A stretch of 64,000 nucleotides of DNA, from positions 62,001-126,000 of the forward strand of contig NZ_QGNZ01000001.1 of the NCBI RefSeq assembly GCF_003173595.1, in the 5' to 3' direction. The translations under genes were made by a program, and so were the position numbers. Shown here piece after piece: positions 43,962 through 52,924 of the stretch. Positions within the stretch are counted from its first letter, which is position 1. Every line of letters starts with the position of its first letter. This DNA is from Pedobacter yonginensis (GTDB taxonomy: Bacteria > Bacteroidota > Bacteroidia > Sphingobacteriales > Sphingobacteriaceae). The notes beneath the pieces were generated by a model. It searched no databases, was not told the DNA's origin, and saw nothing but the letters and a program-made list of their open reading frames with translations.

Positions 43962-45308
43962 ATGGCAAAATCGTTTGAAGAATTTAAGTTAAATAGGCAA
44001 ATATTAAATGCAGTTGCCGATGCAGGTTATACTGTAGCCACTCCAATTCAGGAAAAGGCAATTGCGCCTGTACTTTCTGGGCAGGATATTTTTGGAATCG
44101 CAGAAACCGGAACAGGTAAAACTGCCGCCTTTGTATTGCCAATTTTAATGCAATTAAAATACGCACAGGGCGATAACCCAAGAGCATTAATTCTATCTCC
44201 AACGCGAGAACTGGCCATGCAAATTGCAGAACAGGTTAAACTATTCTCTACCTATACCGATTTACGATCACTGGTAATTTTTGGCGGAATTGGTCCTAAA
44301 ACCCAAAAAGAGCAGATTTCCAAAGGCATTGATATTTTGATTGCAACACCTGGCAGATTCCTTGATTTATATTTGGCAGGGGATATTAATACACAAAGCC
44401 TTAAATTTTTGGTTTTAGATGAGGCCGATAAAATGATGGATATGGGCTTTATTGGTTCCATCCATAGAATTTTGGAAGTGGTGCCTCGTAAACGTCAAAA
44501 TCTGCTTTTTTCTGCTACCATGAGCGATTTGGTGCAAAAGATAGCTGGAGATTTTCTAAATAATCCATTGGTAATTGAAGCCTCTGCGCAGGCTACCCCA
44601 GCAGCAAATGTTACACAGGCATTGTATTATGTGCCAAATTTTAAAACGAAAATCAATCTGCTTCAACATTTACTGAAGAACGATGAAACCTTTAATCGTT
44701 TAATTATCTTTTGTAAAACCAAAACCGTTTCGGATAATATCTATAGTTTTATTGAAAGAAGATATGGTGCTGAAAACGTTAGGGTTATACACGCAAATAA
44801 AGGTCAAAACACTCGAATAAACTCTATTAATAGTTTTAAAGAGGGTAGTATTAGAGTTCTGGTTGCTACAGATGTGGCTAGTAGGGGCATAGATGTTAGT
44901 GATGTTAGCCACGTCATTAATTTCGATGTACCGATTATCATTGAAGATTATGTGCACAGGATTGGTAGAACAGGCCGGGCTTTTTCTAAAGGTGATGCAA
45001 TTACCTTCGCTACCGATGCCGAAAAATACTACATCCGTAAAATTGAAAAGTTAATTCGACAGTATATTCCCGTTGTGGAAATACCAGAAGGTGTTTTTAT
45101 TGATGAAACGCCTTACGAAGAACGCCAATATATTGCCAAAGAGATTGATTTGCAGAAACGTAAAGAAGATCCCGATTTTAAAGGGGCTTTCCACGAGAAA
45201 AAACATGCGGCCTCGATAGAGAAAAAGGAGCGGGAAAAAGCGAAGGCTAAAGCCGGAAAAGAAATAAAGCGATTTAAGAAAGGTAAGAAATTCGATAAGA
45301 AAAAATAA
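43962..45308 (+). CDS. DEAD-box RNA helicase
   Basis: Helicase of 448 residues with the Q motif (ATPIQEKAI), Walker A AETGTGKTAAF, DEAD in VLDEADK, SAT in FSATM, and the C-domain motifs VATDVASRGID and HRIGRTGR. A lysine-rich tail of about 50 residues (ends KRFKKGKKFDKKK) should aid RNA binding. It is of the RhlE type by eye. It probably acts in cold adaptation, ribosome assembly or RNA decay. Its stop codon TAA shares one base with the next ATG. Confidence 0.93.
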   Translation: MAKSFEEFKLNRQILNAVADAGYTVATPIQEKAIAPVLSGQDIFGIAETGTGKTAAFVLPILMQLKYAQGDNPRALILSPTRELAMQIAEQVKLFSTYTDLRSLVIFGGIGPKTQKEQISKGIDILIATPGRFLDLYLAGDINTQSLKFLVLDEADKMMDMGFIGSIHRILEVVPRKRQNLLFSATMSDLVQKIAGDFLNNPLVIEASAQATPAANVTQALYYVPNFKTKINLLQHLLKNDETFNRLIIFCKTKTVSDNIYSFIERRYGAENVRVIHANKGQNTRINSINSFKEGSIRVLVATDVASRGIDVSDVSHVINFDVPIIIEDYVHRIGRTGRAFSKGDAITFATDAEKYYIRKIEKLIRQYIPVVEIPEGVFIDETPYEERQYIAKEIDLQKRKEDPDFKGAFHEKKHAASIEKKEREKAKAKAGKEIKRFKKGKKFDKKK

Positions 45309-45577
45309 TGAAATTCAGGATTACCCCCTTAAATATCATCACCTCGATTGCCTTTGCATTTTTAGCGGTAAGTATCTTCCAAACAAAACCTGCTGGTAAA
45401 CCCTTTGATATGGGGGCATTTTACAAACTTATCCTAGTTTGCCTGATTGTGGTAACCTTTATAACCGATTTAATTTTCCGCTTCAGTTTTAAAAATTTAA
45501 AGCGAATATGGGTTGTTGAGCTTGTATTTATTTTAATTGCTGCAATCTTGATGCTAATATTACAAAAAGTTGCCTAA
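45308..45577 (+). CDS. Small membrane protein coupled to the helicase gene
   Basis: Protein of 89 residues with three hydrophobic segments (about 8-24, 37-57, 66-86). Its ATG overlaps the helicase stop codon by one base (TAATG), so it is translationally coupled. Family not recognised. Confidence 0.7.
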   Translation: MKFRITPLNIITSIAFAFLAVSIFQTKPAGKPFDMGAFYKLILVCLIVVTFITDLIFRFSFKNLKRIWVVELVFILIAAILMLILQKVA

Positions 45578-45665
45578 CTCAAAGTTGATTTAATTTTAAA
45601 ATTAAGCATCTTTGCAACCTTAAAAGGGGTAGATAACCACCCATATCTGCGAAATCTATTTTACA

Positions 45666-46001
45666 ATGAGAAAAGAAAAAATTACAATCACCGTTGAGCT
45701 TGACGATCAAAATAACCCAGAAAACTTACTTTGGGAAAGTACAGATGCAGGTAACACAGACAAAGTACCTGTTAAAGCCATGATTTTGGCCTTATGGGAT
45801 CATAACTACAAAAACTCTATGCGTTTGGATCTTTGGACGAAGGATATGCCAGTTGATGAAATGAAACGTTTCTTCTACGAAACGCTACAAACCATGGGCG
45901 ATACTTTTTTGAAGGCAACCAACGAGAAATTAATTGTAGAAGATCTTCGCGATTATTGTGCCCACTTTGCTGATAAAATGGGGATTATTGAAGGGCAATA
46001 G
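45666..46001 (+). CDS. gldC: Gliding-motility protein GldC
   Basis: Cytosolic protein of 111 residues with the family layout: ITITVELDDQNNPENLLWES at the start, KAMILALWDHNYKNSMRLDL in the middle and FADKMGIIE at the end. GldC is needed for full gliding in Flavobacterium, with an unknown mechanism. A near-consensus -7 box CATCTTTG lies at 45607-45614. Confidence 0.92.
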   Translation: MRKEKITITVELDDQNNPENLLWESTDAGNTDKVPVKAMILALWDHNYKNSMRLDLWTKDMPVDEMKRFFYETLQTMGDTFLKATNEKLIVEDLRDYCAHFADKMGIIEGQ

Positions 46002-46054
46002 GTTTCATTTGCCTTTCTAATCCTGTTTTGTAAAATCTAAATCCGTAAAATCAA

Positions 46055-46453
46055 ATGTTAGTTCTAAATAAATTTTATGCCTGGTTGGGTGTTCTTTTGT
46101 GCGTAATAGCAGGGTTTTGCCCCATGCTTAAAGTTCCGATAAAAGGCAACTGGAATTTGTATCAATCTGATGCTCGCTTGTTTTTGATTACCTATGCACT
46201 CATCGCCATAGGCGTGCTTTTTCTATTTATCAGAAAAGTTGGTGCGTTTAGGTTTATGAGTTTTGTGATGGCTATTTGGTATGTTTTAGCCGTGGTTGCC
46301 GTTTACTTTACAGCCCATAATTATACGAAATATGGTTTTGCAAATAAACTAATCGGTAAAGTTGTTCACTTTCAATGGGGTTGGATTGTGCTCCTAGTTG
46401 GTGTTTTATTTATGCTTTTCAGCACAAAACGCGGACAGAAAATTACATCATAA
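46055..46453 (+). CDS. Small polytopic membrane protein
   Basis: Protein of 132 residues with four predicted membrane segments (about 10-25, 43-60, 68-87, 107-125). No family recognised. It ends two bases before the convergent lipocalin gene. Confidence 0.7.
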   Translation: MLVLNKFYAWLGVLLCVIAGFCPMLKVPIKGNWNLYQSDARLFLITYALIAIGVLFLFIRKVGAFRFMSFVMAIWYVLAVVAVYFTAHNYTKYGFANKLIGKVVHFQWGWIVLLVGVLFMLFSTKRGQKITS

Positions 46454-46454
46454 G

Positions 46455-46958
46455 CTAGCCTTTAAATTGCGAAGTAAGTTTGCTTACTTCGTAACCTTTG
46501 GCTTTGCATCTCGCCACAATTTCATCGTGCGTTTTCTTCGGAAGGCTATGGCTACGACTCATGATGAAAAGGAATTTATGGTCTGGATGGCCCACTACCA
46601 CGTACGAATAGTCATCGGCAAGTTCAATGATCCAATAATCAATCTTTATCGGCCAAATGAATTGAGCTTGTAATTCTCCGTTGTTTCCTTCTTCTGACGG
46701 GAACATTTTCGAGCTTCTAGAATAAACTTTCTCGTCGCCCGGCTTTTTATAGGTGGTGAGTACATCATAAAAGCCATCTTTGTTTAAAGTATATTTTGTT
46801 GTGGTTTCTCTGCTTCCTTTGTCAAAAATAGTTGGAATGGAATATAACGAATACCATGTTCCGGCGTACTTTTTTAAATCTAAATGGGATATGGGCGCAT
46901 TTTTTTCCACAGGCAAGTAGCTTAATAACACAAACAGAATGGCGCAAATCGTTTTCAT
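46455..46958 (-). CDS. Lipocalin-family protein (Blc-like)
   Basis: Exported protein of 167 residues with a signal peptide to about residue 18. The first lipocalin motif is KKYAGTWYSLYSIP (GxW) at about 29-42, and the end-of-barrel phrase is YSYVVVGHPDHKFLFIMSRS. It matches bacterial lipocalin Blc, which binds lysophospholipids, but the lipobox cysteine is absent (signal ends near YLPVEKNA), so it may be soluble in the periplasm. Confidence 0.85.
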   Translation of the reverse strand: MKTICAILFVLLSYLPVEKNAPISHLDLKKYAGTWYSLYSIPTIFDKGSRETTTKYTLNKDGFYDVLTTYKKPGDEKVYSRSSKMFPSEEGNNGELQAQFIWPIKIDYWIIELADDYSYVVVGHPDHKFLFIMSRSHSLPKKTHDEIVARCKAKGYEVSKLTSQFKG

Positions 46959-47008
46959 AACATCAATTGGGTTTGATATAATTTACGATGCGATTAAATA
47001 AATAGTTT

Positions 47009-48073
47009 TTAAAATTGGTTTTTTGCTTTCCAGATCAAACCATCAAGAACGTAATGGGTAGCTTGAGGCAATGCTAGGAGTGGAACAACTATGGATAATA
47101 ATTCTTCTGCCGTTAATCTTGGTAATGCTGAAAATGGCTTAAAAACTGTTGGATGCTCTTTCCAGATAAAACCGTCCCAAAGCCCTTCTTCTAAATAGGC
47201 AAAAGCGATGAGAATAATAATGAAATAAAACAGGCCTAGATTGCCAAAGCATATTTTGGCGAATTTGGATTTTAGTGTATTGTTTTTAAGCTTCTTTTTT
47301 TCGAAAAACCAAATTAGGGCCATATATGGAATCCCGTGAGAGACTACGTTTAATGTTGTAAAGGCCATATCTCCATTGAAGTAAACGATGCCAAAATACC
47401 AAGACAGAAATGTCCCCACGATAACCAGGTTTCTAGGGATATTAAATCTTTTCTCCATCATTATTAACTTCAATTCCTTTAATACGTAGATAAGGATTAT
47501 TGAAACATATACATAAACTGACACTTTAAGCAGGCTTTCATTTTCATAGCTTACGAAATCACCATCGATAAACCAATTAAAATTTCTGATGCCACTAAGA
47601 TGCCAGTAAATCAAAGGATAAACCGTTGCCGTATAAATAGCTATTTTATCTATCGTGGCGAATAGCCAGGACTGTCGTTCTGCTCGGGAATACAGGCGCA
47701 TAAATCCATATTGCTGCCTTATGAAGTGGTAAACTGCTAAATATGCCAATACACGCCAAAACCACAACCCATTAAATTGATAAATGATTACCCCAACTGT
47801 GTAGCATATTATTGGAGTGAAGATCAGCAATGACTTTTGCTTTTTTAGATTCTCACTATTGAAATACGTTCTGTATAAGGTACTATAAACATGGACAACA
47901 TCTATAAAAACAATCAAAATTACCCAATAGGCTAGTGGAAAATCCTTTGAGTTTTGAAATTTATCAGGGAAAACAAATACGATGAAGAGGGACAAAAACG
48001 GAGGCAATAGGATGAAAATAACATCACTTAACGCAGAATTTAACCAAGGCTGTCTTTCTTTAACCATTTGCAT
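47009..48073 (-). CDS. Polytopic membrane protein of the polyamine-linked operon
   Basis: Protein of 354 residues with eight or nine hydrophobic segments. Histidines sit in membrane-border positions (VVHVYSTLYR, YHFIRQQYGFMR, VVSHGIPYMALIWF, ALPQATHYVLDGLIWK), suggesting a metal or haem site. The last phrase HYVLDGLIWK recalls membrane desaturase/oxygenase-like proteins, but I cannot assign a family. Its start overlaps the end of the FAD enzyme gene by 14 bases, showing coupling; it is the last gene of the operon. Confidence 0.7.
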   Translation of the reverse strand: MQMVKERQPWLNSALSDVIFILLPPFLSLFIVFVFPDKFQNSKDFPLAYWVILIVFIDVVHVYSTLYRTYFNSENLKKQKSLLIFTPIICYTVGVIIYQFNGLWFWRVLAYLAVYHFIRQQYGFMRLYSRAERQSWLFATIDKIAIYTATVYPLIYWHLSGIRNFNWFIDGDFVSYENESLLKVSVYVYVSIILIYVLKELKLIMMEKRFNIPRNLVIVGTFLSWYFGIVYFNGDMAFTTLNVVSHGIPYMALIWFFEKKKLKNNTLKSKFAKICFGNLGLFYFIIILIAFAYLEEGLWDGFIWKEHPTVFKPFSALPRLTAEELLSIVVPLLALPQATHYVLDGLIWKAKNQF

Positions 48074-49718
48074 TTAGAACCTGTTTCGCTGCGTTTATAC
48101 CTTGATGGAAAGCCTCCTCGAAAATAGAAATGCCGCTTAAATCGCTGTGTGCGAAAAAAACTTTGTCTTCAAGTGAAGTTCTTGCCTTTTCTAGATTTTC
48201 ACTCCAAATGAAGTCTTTTCCTGGCGCAATCATACCATGACCCCATACCCAAAAATCTATTTTTTCGATTGATTGGGTGATGCCAGGATGTATAATTTCC
48301 AATTCGGGAATTACAATGTCAAGCCATTGCTCATAATTTCTAGAATATGCGGCTAGCCTTGCTACTGCTGGTTCAAAATCGCACAACGGTAGATAGTAAG
48401 TAAGTACCTTTTTATCATCAGACATTTCCAGATGTTGTTGCGCTGAATTTACATAGCCAACCGATGGAGTATCATAGGCTACGTTATCCCAGCAAAGGCC
48501 CCTCCCTTTTGATTGTGGTAATCGATTAAGGGTAATATTTGCAATTAACCATGGCGAGTAATTGAATGGAGAATAATCTATTGGTCTATGCAAATTTTTT
48601 ATTAAGCGATTATTTACGAATTGAGGCGATGCTAGAATTATGCTTTTGGCTTCAATTTTTTCAGTAATGTTAGATAAAGCGTTAAAAACTGTTGCTACGA
48701 TGTTTCCATTTGTAGCGTAATTTATTTCGCAACAAACCGTAGATGTTTTAATGTGTTTGCTAAGCTTTTGGGCGAGTTGCTTCATTAGCCAACCGTTTCC
48801 TTCGGGCCAAGTTAAAACAGCATTCTGCTCTGCATTAACAGCTGTTCCTCTCCTAGATGAAAAATAATGCAATCCGGCCCATGCAGATATTTTATCCAAT
48901 TGTTGGCCATAATCATCCTTACACGCATAGTTTAAATACCAAAGCAAGTATTTTGAAGTATATCCCTGTTCTTGTAGATACTTTTTAAATGTTATTTTGT
49001 CTAAATCCCTGTAATGTTGGTCAGTAGAAGATGAACTGATTGGGATATTAAATACAAACTTTCCATCGCTGCCTTTTGTGTTTTTTAGCTTGGTTGCCAA
49101 TGCTAAAAAATCTTTAATTTGTTGCTTGTCTTTATCCGGCAGGCCAAAATCTGGTATTAAGCCATCTTGCCACTCCCCATTTATAAGTAATCTCTCTTCT
49201 GGATCAAAAGTTAAAAAATAGTCGTTGTAATAGGGTATTTCATTTTCGAAATGCGTAATTACATTAGTTTCTTTCAGAAAATCGATTAACAATTCATCCT
49301 CGTTGTTAGCAACTGTAATATAATGAGCGCCTAATGGATAGGAAGAAACTTGGTTCGTCCCGAAATGTGAATTTCCACCTGGGTGTTTTTCCAATTCAAT
49401 TATTTCGAAATCTTCTTCTCCACTTTTTTGAAGCCACCTTGCTGCTGATAGCCCTGAAATGCCACTTCCAATAATTAAGGTTTTCACTTGCCTAACAACA
49501 GTTGGATCTGGCAAGTTGCTTTTATCCCTTAAAAGATGGCCAACTTTTGAGTTAGGGCCTGATAAGTTTCCTGTAATGTCATACTTGGATTTAATTTTCC
49601 TTAAACAGCCATTTATGATAATTCCCCCTGTAATTAACCCGACTCTTAATAAAAAAGAACGTCTTTTTAGATAGGTGGTTAAACTGCCTTTATAAAACGT
49701 TTGCCCACTCATCCTCAA
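48060..49718 (-). CDS. FAD-dependent amine-oxidase-like lipoprotein, probable Tat export
   Basis: Protein of 552 residues. The N-terminus has a twin-arginine pattern KRRSFLLRVG (R19-R20), a hydrophobic stretch and a lipobox-like IINGC (C38). The FAD-binding Rossmann motif is GSGISG at residues 84-89, followed by the acidic strand end ELEKHPGGN (about 108-116), as in flavin amine oxidases and protoporphyrinogen-oxidase-like enzymes. The C-terminal phrase VFFAHSDLSGISIFEEAFHQG with a glycine-rich turn completes the FAD site. It overlaps the spermidine-synthase-like gene by 29 bases and the next gene by 14. Polyamine oxidation outside the inner membrane is a reasonable guess, not shown. Confidence 0.82.
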   Translation of the reverse strand: MRMSGQTFYKGSLTTYLKRRSFLLRVGLITGGIIINGCLRKIKSKYDITGNLSGPNSKVGHLLRDKSNLPDPTVVRQVKTLIIGSGISGLSAARWLQKSGEEDFEIIELEKHPGGNSHFGTNQVSSYPLGAHYITVANNEDELLIDFLKETNVITHFENEIPYYNDYFLTFDPEERLLINGEWQDGLIPDFGLPDKDKQQIKDFLALATKLKNTKGSDGKFVFNIPISSSSTDQHYRDLDKITFKKYLQEQGYTSKYLLWYLNYACKDDYGQQLDKISAWAGLHYFSSRRGTAVNAEQNAVLTWPEGNGWLMKQLAQKLSKHIKTSTVCCEINYATNGNIVATVFNALSNITEKIEAKSIILASPQFVNNRLIKNLHRPIDYSPFNYSPWLIANITLNRLPQSKGRGLCWDNVAYDTPSVGYVNSAQQHLEMSDDKKVLTYYLPLCDFEPAVARLAAYSRNYEQWLDIVIPELEIIHPGITQSIEKIDFWVWGHGMIAPGKDFIWSENLEKARTSLEDKVFFAHSDLSGISIFEEAFHQGINAAKQVLNANG

Positions 49719-51201
49719 AGTATTTAACCAAAATTTGATTGTTTAATTTGTTAATCTGTGTTTCTACTTTACTCATATCCTTCGGAAAGAAAAGCATTAA
49801 GTTTACGCTCTCCCTTGATACAAATTTTAACCCTGGCAGGTACTGTTGAGGTTTTTTATATGGGTTATCGGGCTCAGTAGCTAAGATATAACCCCACTCT
49901 CCGAAAGATGGCACGTAATTATGATAGGGAATCGTTTTTAATCCAACACTTTCTAATGTTTTATTAACTGTCCAAAAAGATTTCGGTGCAACATAAGGTG
50001 AGGTTGATTGAACCACCATCAATCCCTTCGGTGCAAGAATGTTTTTAACCAATTTGTAGAATGAATTTGTGTATAATTTTCCCACTGCGTAATTTGATGG
50101 GTCTGGGAAATCAATTACAATAAAATCGAACTTTGTATGCTGTGCCTTAATCCAACTAAAGGCATCAGCATTTATAACTTTTACTTTTGGCGATAAAAGT
50201 GAGTTTTTGTTAATATCTAAAAGCATCTTGTTAGATTTAAAAAGGCTTGTCATTCCCTTATCTAAATCTACCAAGGTTACAGCGTTTACATTAGGGTATT
50301 TAAGAATTTCTCTTACAGCTAAACCATCGCCGCCACCCATTACTAAAACATGCTTTGCAAACGGTAAAGCCTGGAGTCCTGGATGTATTAATGCCTCGTG
50401 ATATCGATATTCATCGTCGGAACTAAATTGCAAGTTACCATTTAAAAAAAGTCTTAAAACCCTGTTTCTCTTTGTTAAAATTATGCGCTGATAGGGCGTG
50501 CTTTTTGAGTAAATAATGGTATCACTATAGGTTTGACGCTCTGAAAGACTTGTTATTAAATCGGCATTAACAAAGCCAATTAACAAGGCCATTAAGCTCA
50601 AAATTGAAGCGCTTTGTAAGTATTTAGAAGCTTTAATCTCTTTTTTGAAACTGAGACAAACAATTAAGGCTACAACAACATTGAGCATGCCAAACATAAA
50701 TGCTGTTTTAACTAAGCCTAAACGTGGAATCAACAATAGGGGGAAGATTAGTGAGGCGAGCAATGCACCGATGTAATCGAAAGTAAAAACCTTTGAAACC
50801 AAATCTTTAAATTCATACCGGTCTTTCAGGATTCGCATTAATAGAGGGATTTCTAAGCCGACCAAAATTCCCGTAAGACTTACAAATCCGTAAAGTACCA
50901 TCCGAAAGGAGGCAATGCTTTCAAAAACCAAAAACAAAATCGTTGCGCTGAAGCCTCCCACCAAACCCACTAATATTTCAATCTGTATGAACCATGAAAG
51001 TATATTTTTTTCAAAATATTTGGAAATCCAAGAGCCTATACCCATCGAAAAAAGGTACACGCCAATTATGGTTGAAAATTGGGTAACCGAATCACCCAAT
51101 AAATAACTGGCCAGTGTGCCCGCAATTAGCTCGTAAATTAAACCACAAGTTGCAACAACAAATACAGAAATTAATAAAAGTGCTGGAAGCTTTCTATTCA
51201 T
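49690..51201 (-). CDS. Membrane-fused spermidine-synthase-like aminopropyltransferase
   Basis: Protein of 503 residues. Residues 1-215 hold seven or so membrane segments. Residues 225-500 form a spermidine-synthase-type Rossmann domain with YQRIILTKRN, RYHEALIHP (267-274), MGGGDGLAVREIL (AdoMet-type loop, 288-300), an acidic VDLDKG, NADAF, and the catalytic-region IDFPDPSN (D364, D367). It would transfer aminopropyl from decarboxylated AdoMet, whose maker SpeD is encoded at the head of the operon. Its start lies 2 bases after the DUF350 gene stop. Confidence 0.88.
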   Translation of the reverse strand: MNRKLPALLLISVFVVATCGLIYELIAGTLASYLLGDSVTQFSTIIGVYLFSMGIGSWISKYFEKNILSWFIQIEILVGLVGGFSATILFLVFESIASFRMVLYGFVSLTGILVGLEIPLLMRILKDRYEFKDLVSKVFTFDYIGALLASLIFPLLLIPRLGLVKTAFMFGMLNVVVALIVCLSFKKEIKASKYLQSASILSLMALLIGFVNADLITSLSERQTYSDTIIYSKSTPYQRIILTKRNRVLRLFLNGNLQFSSDDEYRYHEALIHPGLQALPFAKHVLVMGGGDGLAVREILKYPNVNAVTLVDLDKGMTSLFKSNKMLLDINKNSLLSPKVKVINADAFSWIKAQHTKFDFIVIDFPDPSNYAVGKLYTNSFYKLVKNILAPKGLMVVQSTSPYVAPKSFWTVNKTLESVGLKTIPYHNYVPSFGEWGYILATEPDNPYKKPQQYLPGLKFVSRESVNLMLFFPKDMSKVETQINKLNNQILVKYFEDEWANVL

Positions 51202-51202
51202 G

Positions 51203-51427
51203 CTAACTGTGTATGGCAGAGCTAATAATAATAGCTATAGCGATAATAAATGCAGCAAAAACCACAGCTAGGGCCATGTTTTGCTTTTCTAAAATTTGTT
51301 TCCAAAGGTTTTCGGGGGTAATTTTTTCTATAATCCAGAAAGCCAGAAACAGTACCGCAATTCCTAAGGTGGAATATACCAAGGATGCAATGATGTACTT
51401 AATGTTAATTAGTTCATTTAAACTCAT
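51203..51427 (-). CDS. DUF350 membrane protein
   Basis: Protein of 74 residues with two membrane helices (about 11-31 and 50-72) and a short loop. The pattern matches DUF350 (the YjfL type), where the paired helices are repeated in longer members; this one has a single repeat. DUF350 genes are often next to DUF4178 and polyamine genes, as here. Molecular role unknown, possibly an ion or small-molecule channel. Confidence 0.82.
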   Translation of the reverse strand: MSLNELINIKYIIASLVYSTLGIAVLFLAFWIIEKITPENLWKQILEKQNMALAVVFAAFIIAIAIIISSAIHS

Positions 51428-51436
51428 ATGCTTTTT

Positions 51437-51610
51437 TTATTTGTGATAAAATCTATTTATGTGGCCAGAGTTACTTTTGTTTCCTGTAAACTCCGTGTTT
51501 TTTTCTACATCATCTTTATAAAATGCCAGGCCTTTTAAACCGCTATAACTATAAAAGGCAATAAGTATACAAATGGCTAATGCGTAATATTTAATCAGTT
51601 TTATATTCAT
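51437..51610 (-). CDS. 57-residue membrane-anchored peptide in the polyamine-linked operon
   Basis: ATG at 51608-51610, stop TAA at 51437-51439. It encodes MNIKLIKYYALAICILIAFY and a polar tail ending NRFYHK. One N-terminal membrane helix is followed by about 35 polar residues. The frame exactly fills the space between the DUF4178 gene (ending 51611, abutting) and the DUF350 gene (starting 51427, 9 bases away), which is strong positional support. Family not recognised. Confidence 0.72.
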   Translation of the reverse strand: MNIKLIKYYALAICILIAFYSYSGLKGLAFYKDDVEKNTEFTGNKSNSGHINRFYHK

Positions 51611-52924
51611 TTAATCTTCATTTACAAATGGTGAGTAGTCACTGTTATCCCATCTTCGCTTTTCGAAATTTCTCATCATGTACCAACAAACTGCTGGGTA
51701 AAGGCATAGTAGTAAGATGGTAATCAATGTATTACGCCACATTGTTACGTTGGCTGTGGCTTTTATGTATAGATTATTGCTATTGATATCGCCAGAGGAT
51801 GGGTAAACATTTAAATGGTATGTTCCTTTGGGAATATCTGATAAAAGAAGTGATTCTCTTGTTGATCCTTCGCTCCAACCCTCACCACCTTCATAGCCAT
51901 GATAATATTCGATGCTTTTGCTCACTTCCCAAGTTCTGTTATCCTTTTCGTTAACTAAAACGATGGTTGTTTCCAGCCAATTATTATCTACTGTCGTCGC
52001 GATTTCAAAAGCCACATTAGACGATTCGTCGTCTATAGTAAAGGAAGGCGTAATAAATGACTTGTAATCATTAACATCCTGTCTTTCATCGTGGCTGATT
52101 AGGAAATCGTTATTTAAAAGTTCCTTCTCAGGTTTTACTAGCCCGATTAAAAGGTGGATGATTAAAACAAGAACGATTGCAATCGCGGTTATTTGCAAAG
52201 CTGATTTGAATCTGTCGTATGCAATAGATGGCTGATTAGCACCAATTCCAATCCTTTCTGTTAAAATAATCTCATCAATCCCAAATGCATCTGCAATGGC
52301 CTTTGGCTCAAGATATTCGCCTATATAGTAATCTTTATTTCTGTAATTTGCAGATGTTTCGGCAACAACCATAAATGGAGGTGCTATGTATTCTTGTGCT
52401 TTAATTTTTTCATTCACAACATCCCAGTCAACTTCCCCCACCATAGCCGTAACAATTGGGGTATATTTGTTAAAGAGCCTGTATTCTATGTTCTTATAAT
52501 AAACAGATGGTGCTTGCACTGTGGGCTCTTCATAGTCTATTAGGAAGTCTTTGCCGCCAATCAAGTTCCAATGGCCGTCAAATTCTGATAAAGTAATGTA
52601 GCCTCTATCTTTACTCGTTAAAATGTATTCCCGCCAACAATAATCTGATCCCGCCTCCTTTTTTTCAAGATAAGCAATTAATTTAAAGTTAACATTATGA
52701 AAAGTAGCGGTACTACCAATCTTTAATACAGGCTTTTGTTCTGGTTTAACAAGCTGCCTGTTTAAACGAGAATAGTTGTTTGCAATAATGTGGAGATAAG
52801 AAAAGCACGAACCACATACCACATATTCGCTTTTTGATGGATCAAGAAGTGTTATGGTTTGTTTGCATACAGCACAATCAATAGTCTCTGATTGTGATGA
52901 AAATGATTTGATTGGTTCTTCCAT
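51611..52924 (-). CDS. DUF4178 protein with zinc ribbon and two membrane helices
   Basis: Protein of 437 residues. A four-cysteine zinc ribbon (C17, C20, C37, C40) is at the N-terminus. It is followed by DUF4178-type beta-rich modules, with repeated openings such as VLKIGSTATFHNVNFKLIAY and SVYYKNIEYRLFNKYTP. A membrane helix lies at about 242-263, then an extracytosolic beta-sandwich (about 270-400) and a second helix at about 402-424. Its start codon overlaps the speD stop codon. The family is unknown, but its pairing with SpeD and DUF350 is recurrent in bacteria as far as I recall. Confidence 0.85.
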   Translation of the reverse strand: MEEPIKSFSSQSETIDCAVCKQTITLLDPSKSEYVVCGSCFSYLHIIANNYSRLNRQLVKPEQKPVLKIGSTATFHNVNFKLIAYLEKKEAGSDYCWREYILTSKDRGYITLSEFDGHWNLIGGKDFLIDYEEPTVQAPSVYYKNIEYRLFNKYTPIVTAMVGEVDWDVVNEKIKAQEYIAPPFMVVAETSANYRNKDYYIGEYLEPKAIADAFGIDEIILTERIGIGANQPSIAYDRFKSALQITAIAIVLVLIIHLLIGLVKPEKELLNNDFLISHDERQDVNDYKSFITPSFTIDDESSNVAFEIATTVDNNWLETTIVLVNEKDNRTWEVSKSIEYYHGYEGGEGWSEGSTRESLLLSDIPKGTYHLNVYPSSGDINSNNLYIKATANVTMWRNTLITILLLCLYPAVCWYMMRNFEKRRWDNSDYSPFVNED

